A model generated the notes under the pieces. That model did no database searches. It was not told the DNA's origin and saw only the letters and a program-made list of their open reading frames with translations. From Burkholderiales bacterium (lineage in GTDB: Bacteria; Pseudomonadota; Gammaproteobacteria; Burkholderiales; Burkholderiaceae_C): 33,495 bases of DNA. The position numbers and the translations under genes were made by a program. Location: contig JAFKGD010000015.1 of assembly GCA_017307855.1 (NCBI GenBank), positions 1 to 33,495 on the forward strand, read 5' to 3'. The first letter of the stretch is position 1. Every line of letters begins with the position of its first letter. Below, piece after piece: positions 20,173 through 27,348 of the stretch.

Positions 20173-21075
20173 ATGAGCAACGCCGCCATCCGCATCGCTT
20201 TCATCGGCCTGGGCAACATGGGCGGGCCGATGGCCGTCAACCTGCACAAGGCCGGTTTCGCCGTCAGCGCGTTCGACCTGAACGCCGACGCCCTGACCCG
20301 CGTGAAGGAGCAGGGTGTCACGGCCGCCGCATCCGCCGAAGCCGCCGTGCAGGGCGCTCAGGTGCTGATCTCCATGCTGCCGGCCAGCCGCCACGTCGAA
20401 GCGCTGTACCTCGGCGACCAGGGCCTGCTGAGTCGGCTGGCGGCCGGCGCGCTGGTCATCGAGTGCAGCACCATCGCGCCTGCCTCGGCGCAGAAGGTGG
20501 CGGCCGCCGCGCAGGCGCGCGGGCTCGCGATGATCGATGCGCCCGTCTCGGGCGGCGTGGCCGGCGCGGCGGCCGGCACGCTCACCTTCATCGTCGGCGG
20601 CGCGGCCGAGGCGCTGGAGCGCGCACGCCCCGTGCTGCAGGCCATGGGCAAGAACATCTTCCACATGGGCGACGCCGGCGCAGGCCAGGTGGCCAAGCTG
20701 TGCAACAACATGGCGCTGGGCGCCATCATGGCCGTCACCGGCGAAGCCATCGCGCTGGGCGTGGCGCATGGGCTCGACCCGAAGGCGCTCTCGCAGATGA
20801 TGGCCGTGAGCACCAGCCGCAGCTGGGCCACCGAAGTCTGCAACCCGTGGCCGGGCGTGCTGGAGAACGCGCCGTCGTCGCGCGGCTACAGCGGCGGCTT
20901 CGGCAACGACCTGATGCTCAAGGACCTGGGACTGGCCGTGGAGGCCGCCATGGGTGTGGGCGCCCCCATCCCGCTGGGCGAGGCGGCGCGCAACCTCTAT
21001 GCACTGAACCACCAGGCCGGACGGGGCGGGCTGGATTTCTCGAGCGTCGTGCAGCTGCTGCTCAAGCCGCGCTGA
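20173..21075 (+). CDS. mmsB: 3-hydroxyisobutyrate dehydrogenase
   Basis: Oxidises 3-hydroxyisobutyrate to methylmalonate semialdehyde with NAD+, feeding MmsA. The 300-residue protein belongs to the beta-hydroxyacid dehydrogenase family: the NAD motif FIGLGNMGGPMAVNL has glycines at 12, 14 and 17, the substrate-binding block is IDAPVSGGVAGAAAGTLTFI, and the catalytic lysine is K175 in GQVAKLCNNM. The C-terminal KDLGLAVEAA block is also kept. AAGGAGA at 20160-20166 is a good ribosome site for the ATG at 20173. It is the last gene of the mms operon. Related tartronate-semialdehyde reductases share the fold, but the neighbours settle the choice. Confidence 0.94.
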   Translation: MSNAAIRIAFIGLGNMGGPMAVNLHKAGFAVSAFDLNADALTRVKEQGVTAAASAEAAVQGAQVLISMLPASRHVEALYLGDQGLLSRLAAGALVIECSTIAPASAQKVAAAAQARGLAMIDAPVSGGVAGAAAGTLTFIVGGAAEALERARPVLQAMGKNIFHMGDAGAGQVAKLCNNMALGAIMAVTGEAIALGVAHGLDPKALSQMMAVSTSRSWATEVCNPWPGVLENAPSSRGYSGGFGNDLMLKDLGLAVEAAMGVGAPIPLGEAARNLYALNHQAGRGGLDFSSVVQLLLKPR

Positions 21076-21235
21076 ACGCACGCCCGCTGCCCGGGCGAAG
21101 AACTGCGGCGCGCATGTGGCGAAGCGCGGCTGCATTTCGCCCCCTCCATCCTGCATTCTGTCGCGTCTGACGTGACGACGACACATGCGGACCGGATAGT
21201 CGCGCGACCTTTTTGCGCTTTCCGGATTCCCAGCC

Positions 21236-23011
21236 ATGTCCTCTCCTTCCACGGCTGTCGTCAGCCAGCTCCAGCAGGCCATGCAGGCCCATTCCAGTGG
21301 CCAGTTCGATGTGGCGCGCTATCTCTATCAGGCCGTGCTGGCGCAGGCACCAGCCAATTTCGACGCACTGCATCATCTGGGCATGGTGGAAACGCAGACC
21401 GGCAATCTGCCCGCCGCCATCACTTTGCTCGAACGGGCGGCGAAGGCCGAGCCCCGGGTGCCCGACGTGCACAACAACCTGGCGTACGCGTTCCAGCGCA
21501 TCGGCCGGCCGCAGGACGCGCTGGCCTCGTACGAACGCGCGCTGACGATCCGGCCCGACGACATCGACGTGCTCAACAACCTCGGCATGCTGCTGCGCAC
21601 GCTGGGACGGCCCGAGGATTCGCTGCGCGTCTTCGACCGGGCGCTGGACGCTGGAAAGCGGTTCATCGACATCCTGAGCAACCGGGGCAACACGCTGCTG
21701 TCGCTGGGCCGCCCGCAGGAAGCGCTCGCCAGCTTCGACGAAGCCTTGCGCCTGGCGCCGGGTCACCCGGTGGTGCTCAACAACCGCAGCATCGCGCTGC
21801 ACGAACTCACGCGGTACGAAGAAGCCGTGGCAGACAGCACTGCGGCGCTGGCGGCGCGTGCGCATTACGCGGACGCCGCCCTGAACCGTGGCAATGCCTT
21901 GCGCGCGCTGGGCCGCCGCGATGAAGCGCGTGCCGACTACCGGCAGGTGCTGTCTTGGCGTCCGGACGATCTCAAGGCGCGGCAGAACCTGGCGGCGCTG
22001 TCGATCGCAGCGGTCGATGACGGCCTGGACACCCAGGCCGTGCTGGAGGACAGCCGGGCCAGTCTCCAGGCCACCCTTCGCGCCGAATTCCCGCGCACCG
22101 CAGCGCCTTCCGGCGGCTTCGGCCCGGAGGGCGTTGGCATTTCACGCTTCCGCCTGCGCCACGACGTGGGTCAGGCTCTGCACCTGCAGGACTACGGTGT
22201 GCCCGTGGCGGGGATCAAGGATTTCCTCAAGGCGGCGGGCGACGTGCTGGACCGCACCCGGGACCAGCCCGACCTGGCCAAGCTGGCACTCACCGCACGC
22301 GAGCAGCTCGCGCTGGCGCCTTACCTGGGCGCGGTTCACGTCCACCCCATGCCCACGCTGCCGCACTGCCTCAATCCCGATCAGGACTGGGCGCGCATCG
22401 AACGCGACTACTTCGCCCACACGCCCGAACTGCTCCATATCGACGACTTCCTCACGCCCGAGGCGCTGGCCGCCTTCCAGCAGTTCAACCTGCGCTCCCG
22501 GGTGTGGCTGGACGAATACACCAACCAGTATCTGGGTGCCTTCGGCAACAAGGGCTTCGCCAGTCAGCTTCATCTGCAGCTGGCGCGCGAGTTGCGCCAG
22601 CGCATGCCGCGCGTGTTCCGCGACTATCCGCTCAACCAGATGTGGGGCTTCAAATACGACGCCACGCTGGAGAAGGGCATCAACGTGCATGCCGACTTCG
22701 CCGACGTGAACCTCAACTTCTGGACCACGCCCGACGAGTACAACCTCGACCCCGCGCATGGCGGGCTCAAGGTATATGACGTTCCCGCGCCGACCGACTG
22801 GTCATTCCAGCAGTACAACGCCGCCGCCGCCGACATCCATGCGTTCCTGGCCTCGCACGGCTCGAAGTTCGTGCGGGTGCCCTATCGCTGCAACCGCGCC
22901 GTGCTGTTCAACTCGGCGCTGTTCCACGAGACGGACGAGCTGCATTTCGCCGATGCGTACGAGGGGCGCCGCGTCAACATGACCTATCTGTTCGGCCGCC
23001 AGCTCGCCTGA
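21236..23011 (+). CDS. TPR-repeat protein fused to a 2OG-Fe(II) oxygenase-like domain
   Basis: A 591-residue protein with two parts. Residues about 8-260 hold seven or so tetratricopeptide repeats (for instance VHNNLAYAFQRIGRPQDALA, VLNNLGMLLRTLGRPEDSLR). From about 410 a jelly-roll domain follows with a facial triad: H485 and D487 in INVHADFADVN, H564 in ALFHETDELHF, and R578/R579 in EGRRVNMTYLFG for the 2-oxoglutarate carboxylate. All metal and cosubstrate positions are present, so it is likely active, probably as a protein hydroxylase whose TPR part selects the partner. No signal peptide is seen. It stands alone, 160 bp after mmsB, with no strong ribosome site. The target is unknown. Confidence 0.85.
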   Translation: MSSPSTAVVSQLQQAMQAHSSGQFDVARYLYQAVLAQAPANFDALHHLGMVETQTGNLPAAITLLERAAKAEPRVPDVHNNLAYAFQRIGRPQDALASYERALTIRPDDIDVLNNLGMLLRTLGRPEDSLRVFDRALDAGKRFIDILSNRGNTLLSLGRPQEALASFDEALRLAPGHPVVLNNRSIALHELTRYEEAVADSTAALAARAHYADAALNRGNALRALGRRDEARADYRQVLSWRPDDLKARQNLAALSIAAVDDGLDTQAVLEDSRASLQATLRAEFPRTAAPSGGFGPEGVGISRFRLRHDVGQALHLQDYGVPVAGIKDFLKAAGDVLDRTRDQPDLAKLALTAREQLALAPYLGAVHVHPMPTLPHCLNPDQDWARIERDYFAHTPELLHIDDFLTPEALAAFQQFNLRSRVWLDEYTNQYLGAFGNKGFASQLHLQLARELRQRMPRVFRDYPLNQMWGFKYDATLEKGINVHADFADVNLNFWTTPDEYNLDPAHGGLKVYDVPAPTDWSFQQYNAAAADIHAFLASHGSKFVRVPYRCNRAVLFNSALFHETDELHFADAYEGRRVNMTYLFGRQLA

Positions 23012-23186
23012 GCGGCGAGCCGCTTCGCCTGGCGGCAGTTGTTTCCGGACGATGTCAGCGGCAACAAGCCGCTTCCTCGTCCCGGGTGCCTTGCGGCGCC
23101 TGCTGCAATGGGCGGGCGACAGCCGGTTCTTGCCGGCCGGGCGCAATCGGCGCATCCTTGTCGACCACGGCCTCTGGGGGTTCATC

Positions 23187-24275
23187 ATGCTTGGCATCGC
23201 TCGTCCTGGCTCCGCTTCAGCAATGCCTGCGCAGATAGGGCCGCGCGCGCTGATTGCCGGCCTGCTGCTGTCGTGCACACTGCTGACCCCGGCCGTCCGG
23301 GCCGCCACCACGCCCTCCACCGAGCCACCCCGGCCACAGGCCGTGATGGATGCGCTTGCGCGGGCACATGCCGCCGTCGTGGGCATCGAGGTCACGGCGG
23401 CCGAAGGCGCCCGCTCCGCCGAATCGCTGGGCCAGCGCCGCGCCGGCACCGGCGTGGTGATCGGCGCCGACGGGCTGGTGCTCACCATTGGCTACCTGAT
23501 CCTCGAAGCCGACCAGGTCAGCGTGGTCACGCAGGACCGCCGCACCGTGCCCGCGCGCGTGGTGGCGTACGACCTGGCGACCGGCTTCGGCCTCGTGCGT
23601 CCGCTTTTGCCGCTGCGCGGCATCGAGCCCGTGCCGCTGGGCAGCCAGCAGTCGGCCGAACCTGGCGAAGCGCTGATGAGCGCGATGGGGGCGCAGGCCG
23701 ACAACGACGGCGACGTTGCCATGACGCAGCTGGTCAGCAAACGCCCGTTCTCGGGCTACTGGGAATACCACCTCGACAGCGCGCTGTTCACCAGTCCGCC
23801 CGTGGGCAATCACAGTGGTGCGCCGCTGTTCAACCAGCGTGGCGAGTTGCTCGGCATCGGCAGCCTGTTCGTGATGGATGCTTTAGGCGACAGCCGCCGC
23901 CTGCCGGGCAACATGTTCGTGCCCGTGGACCTGCTGCGTCCCATCCTGGCCGAGTTGCAGCAGAACGGCAGCAGCCGCGTGAGCCACCGCCCCTGGCTGG
24001 GACTGACCTCCAGCGAGCAGGCGGGGCGCATCCAGGTCGTGCGCGTCAACGCCGGCAGTCCGGCGCAGGCGGCGGGCCTCTCGCCCGGGGACCTGGCGCT
24101 GGCCATCGACGACGTCAAGGTCACGACCCTCGAAGCCTTCTACAAGAAACTCTGGGACCGACCTGACCCCAACGCGGACGTGCGCATCACGGTGTTGCAG
24201 GGCGCCGACGTGCGCACGGTCACCGTGCGCGCGGTAGACCGGATGCAGACGTTGCGCAAGCCGTCGGGCATTTGA
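23187..24275 (+). CDS. S1C (HtrA/Deg-like) protease homologue with degraded catalytic triad, plus PDZ
   Basis: A 362-residue exported protein. A signal peptide is visible (ALIAGLLLSCTLLTPAVRA). The trypsin-like fold follows with the family blocks, but two of three triad residues are changed: where HtrA has LTNxHV this protein has LTIGYLI (Y103 in place of His), and where HtrA has the Asp of TDLALL it has TGFGLV (G133). The serine region is NHSGAPLF with S210 kept. A PDZ domain covers about 270-345 (RPWLGLTSS, GSPAQAAGLSPGDLALAIDD). It probably binds peptides or acts as a scaffold in the periplasm without proteolysis. The ATG at 23187 is chosen for GGGGG six bases upstream; ATG 23223 would still keep the signal peptide. 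Confidence 0.82.
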   Translation: MLGIARPGSASAMPAQIGPRALIAGLLLSCTLLTPAVRAATTPSTEPPRPQAVMDALARAHAAVVGIEVTAAEGARSAESLGQRRAGTGVVIGADGLVLTIGYLILEADQVSVVTQDRRTVPARVVAYDLATGFGLVRPLLPLRGIEPVPLGSQQSAEPGEALMSAMGAQADNDGDVAMTQLVSKRPFSGYWEYHLDSALFTSPPVGNHSGAPLFNQRGELLGIGSLFVMDALGDSRRLPGNMFVPVDLLRPILAELQQNGSSRVSHRPWLGLTSSEQAGRIQVVRVNAGSPAQAAGLSPGDLALAIDDVKVTTLEAFYKKLWDRPDPNADVRITVLQGADVRTVTVRAVDRMQTLRKPSGI

Positions 24276-24321
24276 GCCGTCCGCACCGCCGGATGCACAG
24301 GGGCCGCGAACAGTAAGGGGG

Positions 24322-24406
24322 TGGTGCCCGAGGCCGGAATCGAACCGGCACGCCTTGCGGCGGCGGATTTTGAGTCCGCTGCGTCTACCAATTTCACCAC
24401 TCGGGC
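24322..24406 (-). tRNA. tRNA-Leu (anticodon CAA)
   Basis: Read on the minus strand, GCCCGAG at the 5' end pairs with CTCGGGC, followed by A and an encoded CCA. The D arm has TGGTAGACGC, the anticodon stem GCGGA/TCCGC encloses CTCAAAA, giving anticodon CAA for the UUG codon, a variable arm of the class II kind (CGCCGCAAGGCG) follows, and the T arm contains GGTTCGATTCC. The 85 bases including CCA fit tRNA-Leu. Confidence 0.96.
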
Positions 24407-24425
24407 GGTGTGCGATGAGCCGCGG

Positions 24426-24431
24426 ATTATC
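24426..24431 (-). promoter_or_regulatory. Candidate -10 for tRNA-Leu
   Basis: GATAAT on the minus strand differs from TATAAT at one base and lies 19 bases before the mature tRNA 5' end, which would leave a short leader for RNase P. No good -35 is seen at 16-18 bp. Confidence 0.4.
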
Positions 24432-24508
24432 GCATGGCGCCAGCCCTGCGATCCGTGCCGGAGGCCCCGGCGGCGCAGCGATCGGGCACTTGTGGCACAG
24501 TCCGGCGC

Positions 24509-25411
24509 ATGAACTATCCGACGATTGAAGACGCGATCGGCAGGACCCCGCTGGTGGCGCTGCAACGCATCGAGGCGCAGGACAACGCGGCGCGGGGCAA
24601 CGTGATCCTGGGCAAGCTCGAAGGCAACAACCCGGCCGGCTCGGTGAAAGACCGGCCGGCCGTCTCGATGATCAGGCGCGCCGAGGAGCGCGGCGAGATC
24701 AAGCCTGGCGACACGCTGATCGAGGCCACGTCGGGCAACACCGGCATCGCGCTGGCGATGGCCGCCGCCATCAAGGGCTACCGCATGGTGCTGGTGATGC
24801 CGGAAGATCTTTCGATCGAGCGCGCGCAGACCATGAAGGCCTTCGGCGCCGAACTCGTGCTCACCCCCAAGAGTGGCGGCATGGAGTACGCGCGCGATCT
24901 GGCCGACAACATGGTGCGCTCCGGCAAGGGCCGCGTGCTCGACCAGTTCGCCAATCCCGACAACCCGCGGATCCACTACGAGACCACCGGTCCCGAACTG
25001 TGGGAGCAGACGGGCGGGAAGATCACCCATTTCGTGAGCGCCATGGGCACCACGGGCACCATCACGGGCGTGTCGCGCTTCCTCAAGGAAAAGAACCCTG
25101 CCGTGCGCGTGATCGGCGCGCAGCCGGCCGAGGGTTCGCGGATTCCCGGCATCCGCAAGTGGCCCGAGCAGTACATGCCGCGTATCTACGATGGCAGCCT
25201 GGTCGACGAGCAGGTGAACGTGACCCAGGCCGATGCCGAGGACATGTGCCGGCGCCTGGCGCGTGAGGAGGGCATCTTCGCGGGCATCTCTGCGGCCGGC
25301 GCGCTGTGGGTGGCCCTGCAGATCGCGCGCTCGGTGCAGGACGCGACCATCGTGTTCATCGTATGTGACCGCGGCGACCGTTATCTCTCCACCGGGGTGT
25401 TCCCGGCCTGA
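24509..25411 (+). CDS. cysM: Cysteine synthase B (O-acetylserine sulfhydrylase)
   Basis: PLP enzyme that makes cysteine from O-acetylserine and sulphide, and in the CysM class also from thiosulphate. The 300-residue protein has the PLP lysine K47 in NPAGSVKDRPA, the substrate loop TSGNTGIALA, the phosphate-binding AMGTTGTITGVSRFL and the C-terminal FIVCDRGDRYLSTGVF. NPAGSVKDRPA and the R-rich GSRIPGIRKWPE segment point to CysM and not CysK. The frame is open upstream to 24434, but the usual N terminus (MNYPTIEDAIGRTPLV) begins at 24509. It is divergent from the tRNA gene and 12 bp before the NUDIX gene. Confidence 0.94.
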   Translation: MNYPTIEDAIGRTPLVALQRIEAQDNAARGNVILGKLEGNNPAGSVKDRPAVSMIRRAEERGEIKPGDTLIEATSGNTGIALAMAAAIKGYRMVLVMPEDLSIERAQTMKAFGAELVLTPKSGGMEYARDLADNMVRSGKGRVLDQFANPDNPRIHYETTGPELWEQTGGKITHFVSAMGTTGTITGVSRFLKEKNPAVRVIGAQPAEGSRIPGIRKWPEQYMPRIYDGSLVDEQVNVTQADAEDMCRRLAREEGIFAGISAAGALWVALQIARSVQDATIVFIVCDRGDRYLSTGVFPA

Positions 25412-25423
25412 GCGCGCCGCACG

Positions 25424-25954
25424 ATGGCCCACGCCTGGAACCATTGCCCTAACTGCGCTGCACCGCTGGCGCTCATCGCCGCGGCCGAGGACGGCGGCGA
25501 GGTGGAGCGACTGCGTTGCGCCGCCTGCGGCTTCACGCACTGGAACAACCCCACGCCGGTGCTGGCGGCCATCGTCGAATACCGCGGCCAGGTGCTGCTG
25601 GCGCGCAATGCCGCCTGGACGGGCCGCATGTTTGCCCTCATCACGGGATTCATGGAGGCCGGCGAATCGCCCGAGGCCGGTATCGCACGCGAGGTGAAGG
25701 AAGAAACCAACCTCGATGCCAGCGCCATCGATCTCGTCGGCGTGTGGGATTTCCAGCGCATGAACCAGGTCATCATCGCTTATCACGTGGTAGCCGATGG
25801 CGAGGTGAGCCTGTCGCCCGAGCTGGCGGAATACAAGCTCTACGACCTGGCCGACGTGCGCTGCTGGCCCTCGGGCACCGGACACGCGCTGGCCAAGTGG
25901 CTGCGCTCGCGCGGGCACGAGCCCCAGTTCATCGAGTTCCCGAAGCAGGGCTGA
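25424..25954 (+). CDS. NUDIX hydrolase with N-terminal zinc ribbon
   Basis: A 176-residue cytoplasmic nucleotide diphosphatase-type enzyme. A zinc ribbon with C8, C11, C32 and C35 (CPNC...CAAC) comes first, then PTPVLAAIVEYRGQVLLARN and the NUDIX box from G75: E81, R89, E90, E93 and E94 are all present, while the usual late glycine is N96. The ribbon-plus-NUDIX order is that of NudC-like NADH pyrophosphatases, but the protein is shorter and lacks a clear SQPWPFPxS motif, so the substrate is open. The 12-bp gap to cysM implies co-transcription. Confidence 0.85.
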   Translation: MAHAWNHCPNCAAPLALIAAAEDGGEVERLRCAACGFTHWNNPTPVLAAIVEYRGQVLLARNAAWTGRMFALITGFMEAGESPEAGIAREVKEETNLDASAIDLVGVWDFQRMNQVIIAYHVVADGEVSLSPELAEYKLYDLADVRCWPSGTGHALAKWLRSRGHEPQFIEFPKQG

Positions 25955-25987
25955 AGCCGGGGCGCCGTGCGCCTGCGGGCACCCGCT

Positions 25988-25993
25988 TAGAAT
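25988..25993 (+). promoter_or_regulatory. Candidate -10 before tusA-like gene
   Basis: TAGAAT, 29 bases before the ATG at 26023 and the same hexamer as upstream of livH. No clear -35 is present, so it is only a candidate. Confidence 0.3.
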
Positions 25994-26022
25994 CGCTCCC
26001 ACACCCCGGGGGAACTGCCACC

Positions 26023-26259
26023 ATGGCCACCATGCACATCGCCAAAGAACTCGACACGCGCGGACTCAACTGCCCGCTGCCCATCCTCAAGGCCAAGAAA
26101 TCGCTGGCCGACATGGTGAGTGGCGAGTTGCTGCGGGTGGTCGCCACCGATGCCGGATCGCTGCGTGATTTCCAGGCCTTCGCCAAGCAGACCGGCAACG
26201 AACTGGTCGACCAGAAAACCGTCGGCGCTGAGTTCATCCACGTGCTGCGCCGCCGCTGA
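26023..26259 (+). CDS. TusA/SirA-family sulphur-carrier protein
   Basis: A 78-residue protein of the TusA family, which carries sulphur as a cysteine persulphide to tRNA thiolation, molybdenum-cofactor or other acceptors. The family motif CPLP is at C17-P20 (LDTRGLNCPLPILKAKKSL), C17 being the persulphide cysteine, and the remaining beta-alpha-beta fold (LRVVATDAGSLRDFQAFAKQ) is complete. GGGGGA (26008-26013) nine bases before the ATG at 26023 decides the start over the ATG at 26032. TusB-E are not here, so tRNA thiolation is not implied; cysM two genes upstream suggests a sulphur-metabolism neighbourhood. The short length is normal. Confidence 0.9.
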   Translation: MATMHIAKELDTRGLNCPLPILKAKKSLADMVSGELLRVVATDAGSLRDFQAFAKQTGNELVDQKTVGAEFIHVLRRR

Positions 26260-26262
26260 AGA

Positions 26263-26328
26263 CGGCGTCGCGTCCCCAAAAGCAGAAGCGGCCCTCGGGC
26301 CGCTTCTGCTTTTGGGGACGCGACGCCG
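26263..26328. terminator. Perfect 32-bp inverted repeat, bidirectional terminator between tusA and galU
   Basis: Positions 26263-26294 and 26297-26328 are exact reverse complements separated by TC. The inner core, GCAGAAGCGGCCC paired with GGGCCGCTTCTGC, is flanked by AAAA and TTTT, the usual bidirectional intrinsic terminator, but the outer 14 bp (CGTCGCGTCCCC side) also pair perfectly. It starts four bases after the tusA stop and ends four bases before the galU stop, so it serves both convergent genes. Confidence 0.85.
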
Positions 26329-26331
26329 GGC

Positions 26332-27216
26332 TCAGAGCGCCAGGCTCTTGAGGTAACCCCGGAAGTGTTCGCCCACCTCCGGGTGCTGCAACGCGAATTC
26401 GACGGTGGCTTCGAGGAAGCCTTCCTTGCTGCCGCAGTCGTAGCGCTTGCCCTCGTACTGGAAGGCGTAGACGTTCTGGGTCTTGATGAGCGCGGCGATG
26501 CCGTCGGTGAGCTGGATCTCGCCGCCCGCGCCCTGCGGCTGGGCACGGATGGCGGCAAACACCTCGGGCGTGAGGATGTAGCGGCCGGCCACGCCCATGC
26601 GCGAGGGTGCGTCTTCGGGCTTGGGCTTCTCGACCATGCGGTGCACGTTGATCACGCCCTTGCCGGCGGGCTCGCCATCGACGATGCCGTAGCGGCGCGT
26701 GTGCTCCTGCGGCACTTCCTGCACGGCCAGGATGGAGCCGCGCAGGCGCTCGAAGGCGCGCGCCATCTGCACCAGCACCGGCTCGCCGCCGGGCGGGCCG
26801 GCCATCAGGTCGTCGGCCAGCAGCACGGCGAAGGGTTCGTCGCCCACCAGGTGCTCGGCGCACAGCACGGCATGGCCCAGGCCCAGCATGCGCGGCTGGC
26901 GCACGTAGGAACAGTTCATGTCGTCGGGCGCCACCGAGCGCGCGATGTTGAGGAGCGCATCCTTGCGCGCCGATTCGAGTTCGTTCTCAAGCTCGTAGGC
27001 GGTGTCGAAGTGATCCTCGATGGCGCGCTTGTTGCGGCCGGTCACGAAGATCATGTGGCGGATGCCCGCGGCATAGGCCTCTTCGACGGCGTACTGGATC
27101 AGCGGCTTGTCGACGATGGGCATCATTTCCTTGGGCTGCGCCTTGGTGGCGGGCAGGAAACGCGTGCCGAGGCCGGCCACAGGGAACACGGCCTTCTTGA
27201 TGCGGGATGTCGTCAT
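26332..27216 (-). CDS. galU: UTP-glucose-1-phosphate uridylyltransferase
   Basis: Makes UDP-glucose from UTP and glucose 1-phosphate for lipopolysaccharide, capsule and trehalose routes. The 294-residue protein has the nucleotidyl-transferase motif [20 protein letters not shown] (20 residues) with the active-site arginine and lysine, [26 protein letters not shown] for the metal and sugar site, and [11 protein letters not shown] later. It has no internal gaps and is of normal length. The ATG at 27216 has no clear Shine-Dalgarno, and the 131-bp upstream spacer carries repeats (27246-27348). It is downstream of valS on the same strand and converges on tusA. Confidence 0.95.
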   Translation of the reverse strand: MTTSRIKKAVFPVAGLGTRFLPATKAQPKEMMPIVDKPLIQYAVEEAYAAGIRHMIFVTGRNKRAIEDHFDTAYELENELESARKDALLNIARSVAPDDMNCSYVRQPRMLGLGHAVLCAEHLVGDEPFAVLLADDLMAGPPGGEPVLVQMARAFERLRGSILAVQEVPQEHTRRYGIVDGEPAGKGVINVHRMVEKPKPEDAPSRMGVAGRYILTPEVFAAIRAQPQGAGGEIQLTDGIAALIKTQNVYAFQYEGKRYDCGSKEGFLEATVEFALQHPEVGEHFRGYLKSLAL

Positions 27217-27245
27217 GCGGTTGGGCTGGGTGAGGTGACTGCGGG

Positions 27246-27299
27246 GTACTGCGGGCAGTACGGCGAGGGCCGGGTAGCTACTTAGTACGACGGTAGTAC
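27246..27299. repeat. Cluster of GTAC-containing palindromes and repeats upstream of galU
   Basis: GTACTGC-GG-GCAGTAC (27246-27261) is a perfect 16-base palindrome. GTAGCTAC (27274-27281) is an 8-base palindrome, and TAGTAC occurs at 27283-27288 and 27294-27299, a period of 11 bp, one helical turn. Four such elements in 54 bases, 30 bases before the galU start, suggest an operator or a structured leader. Confidence 0.45.
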
Positions 27300-27348
27300 A
27301 GACCGGCGGCAAGCGGTCATTGTTACGAGCGCTCCCGCCGGTGTCTGT
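27298..27348. repeat. Inverted repeat after valS stop
   Basis: ACAGA-CCGGCGG (27298-27309) pairs with CCGCCGG-TG-TCTGT (27335-27348), a 12-bp stem with a two-base bulge and a 25-base loop, touching the last base of the valS stop codon. There is no T-run; it may be a Rho-type 3' structure or part of the galU leader. Confidence 0.35.

Noticed and set aside
21076-21235. GTCGCGCGAC palindrome followed by a short T-run as terminator of the mms operon
   Set aside because: The stem is at most three to four pairs once a loop is allowed, and the rest of the spacer shows no better structure.
23052-23186. Longer start for the S1C-like protein
   Set aside because: It would put 45 basic residues before the signal peptide; the ATG at 23187 has a good ribosome site.
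24140-26002. 620-codon minus-strand frame crossing the tRNA and cysM/NUDIX genes
   Set aside because: It runs through a tRNA gene and is antisense to two motif-complete genes.
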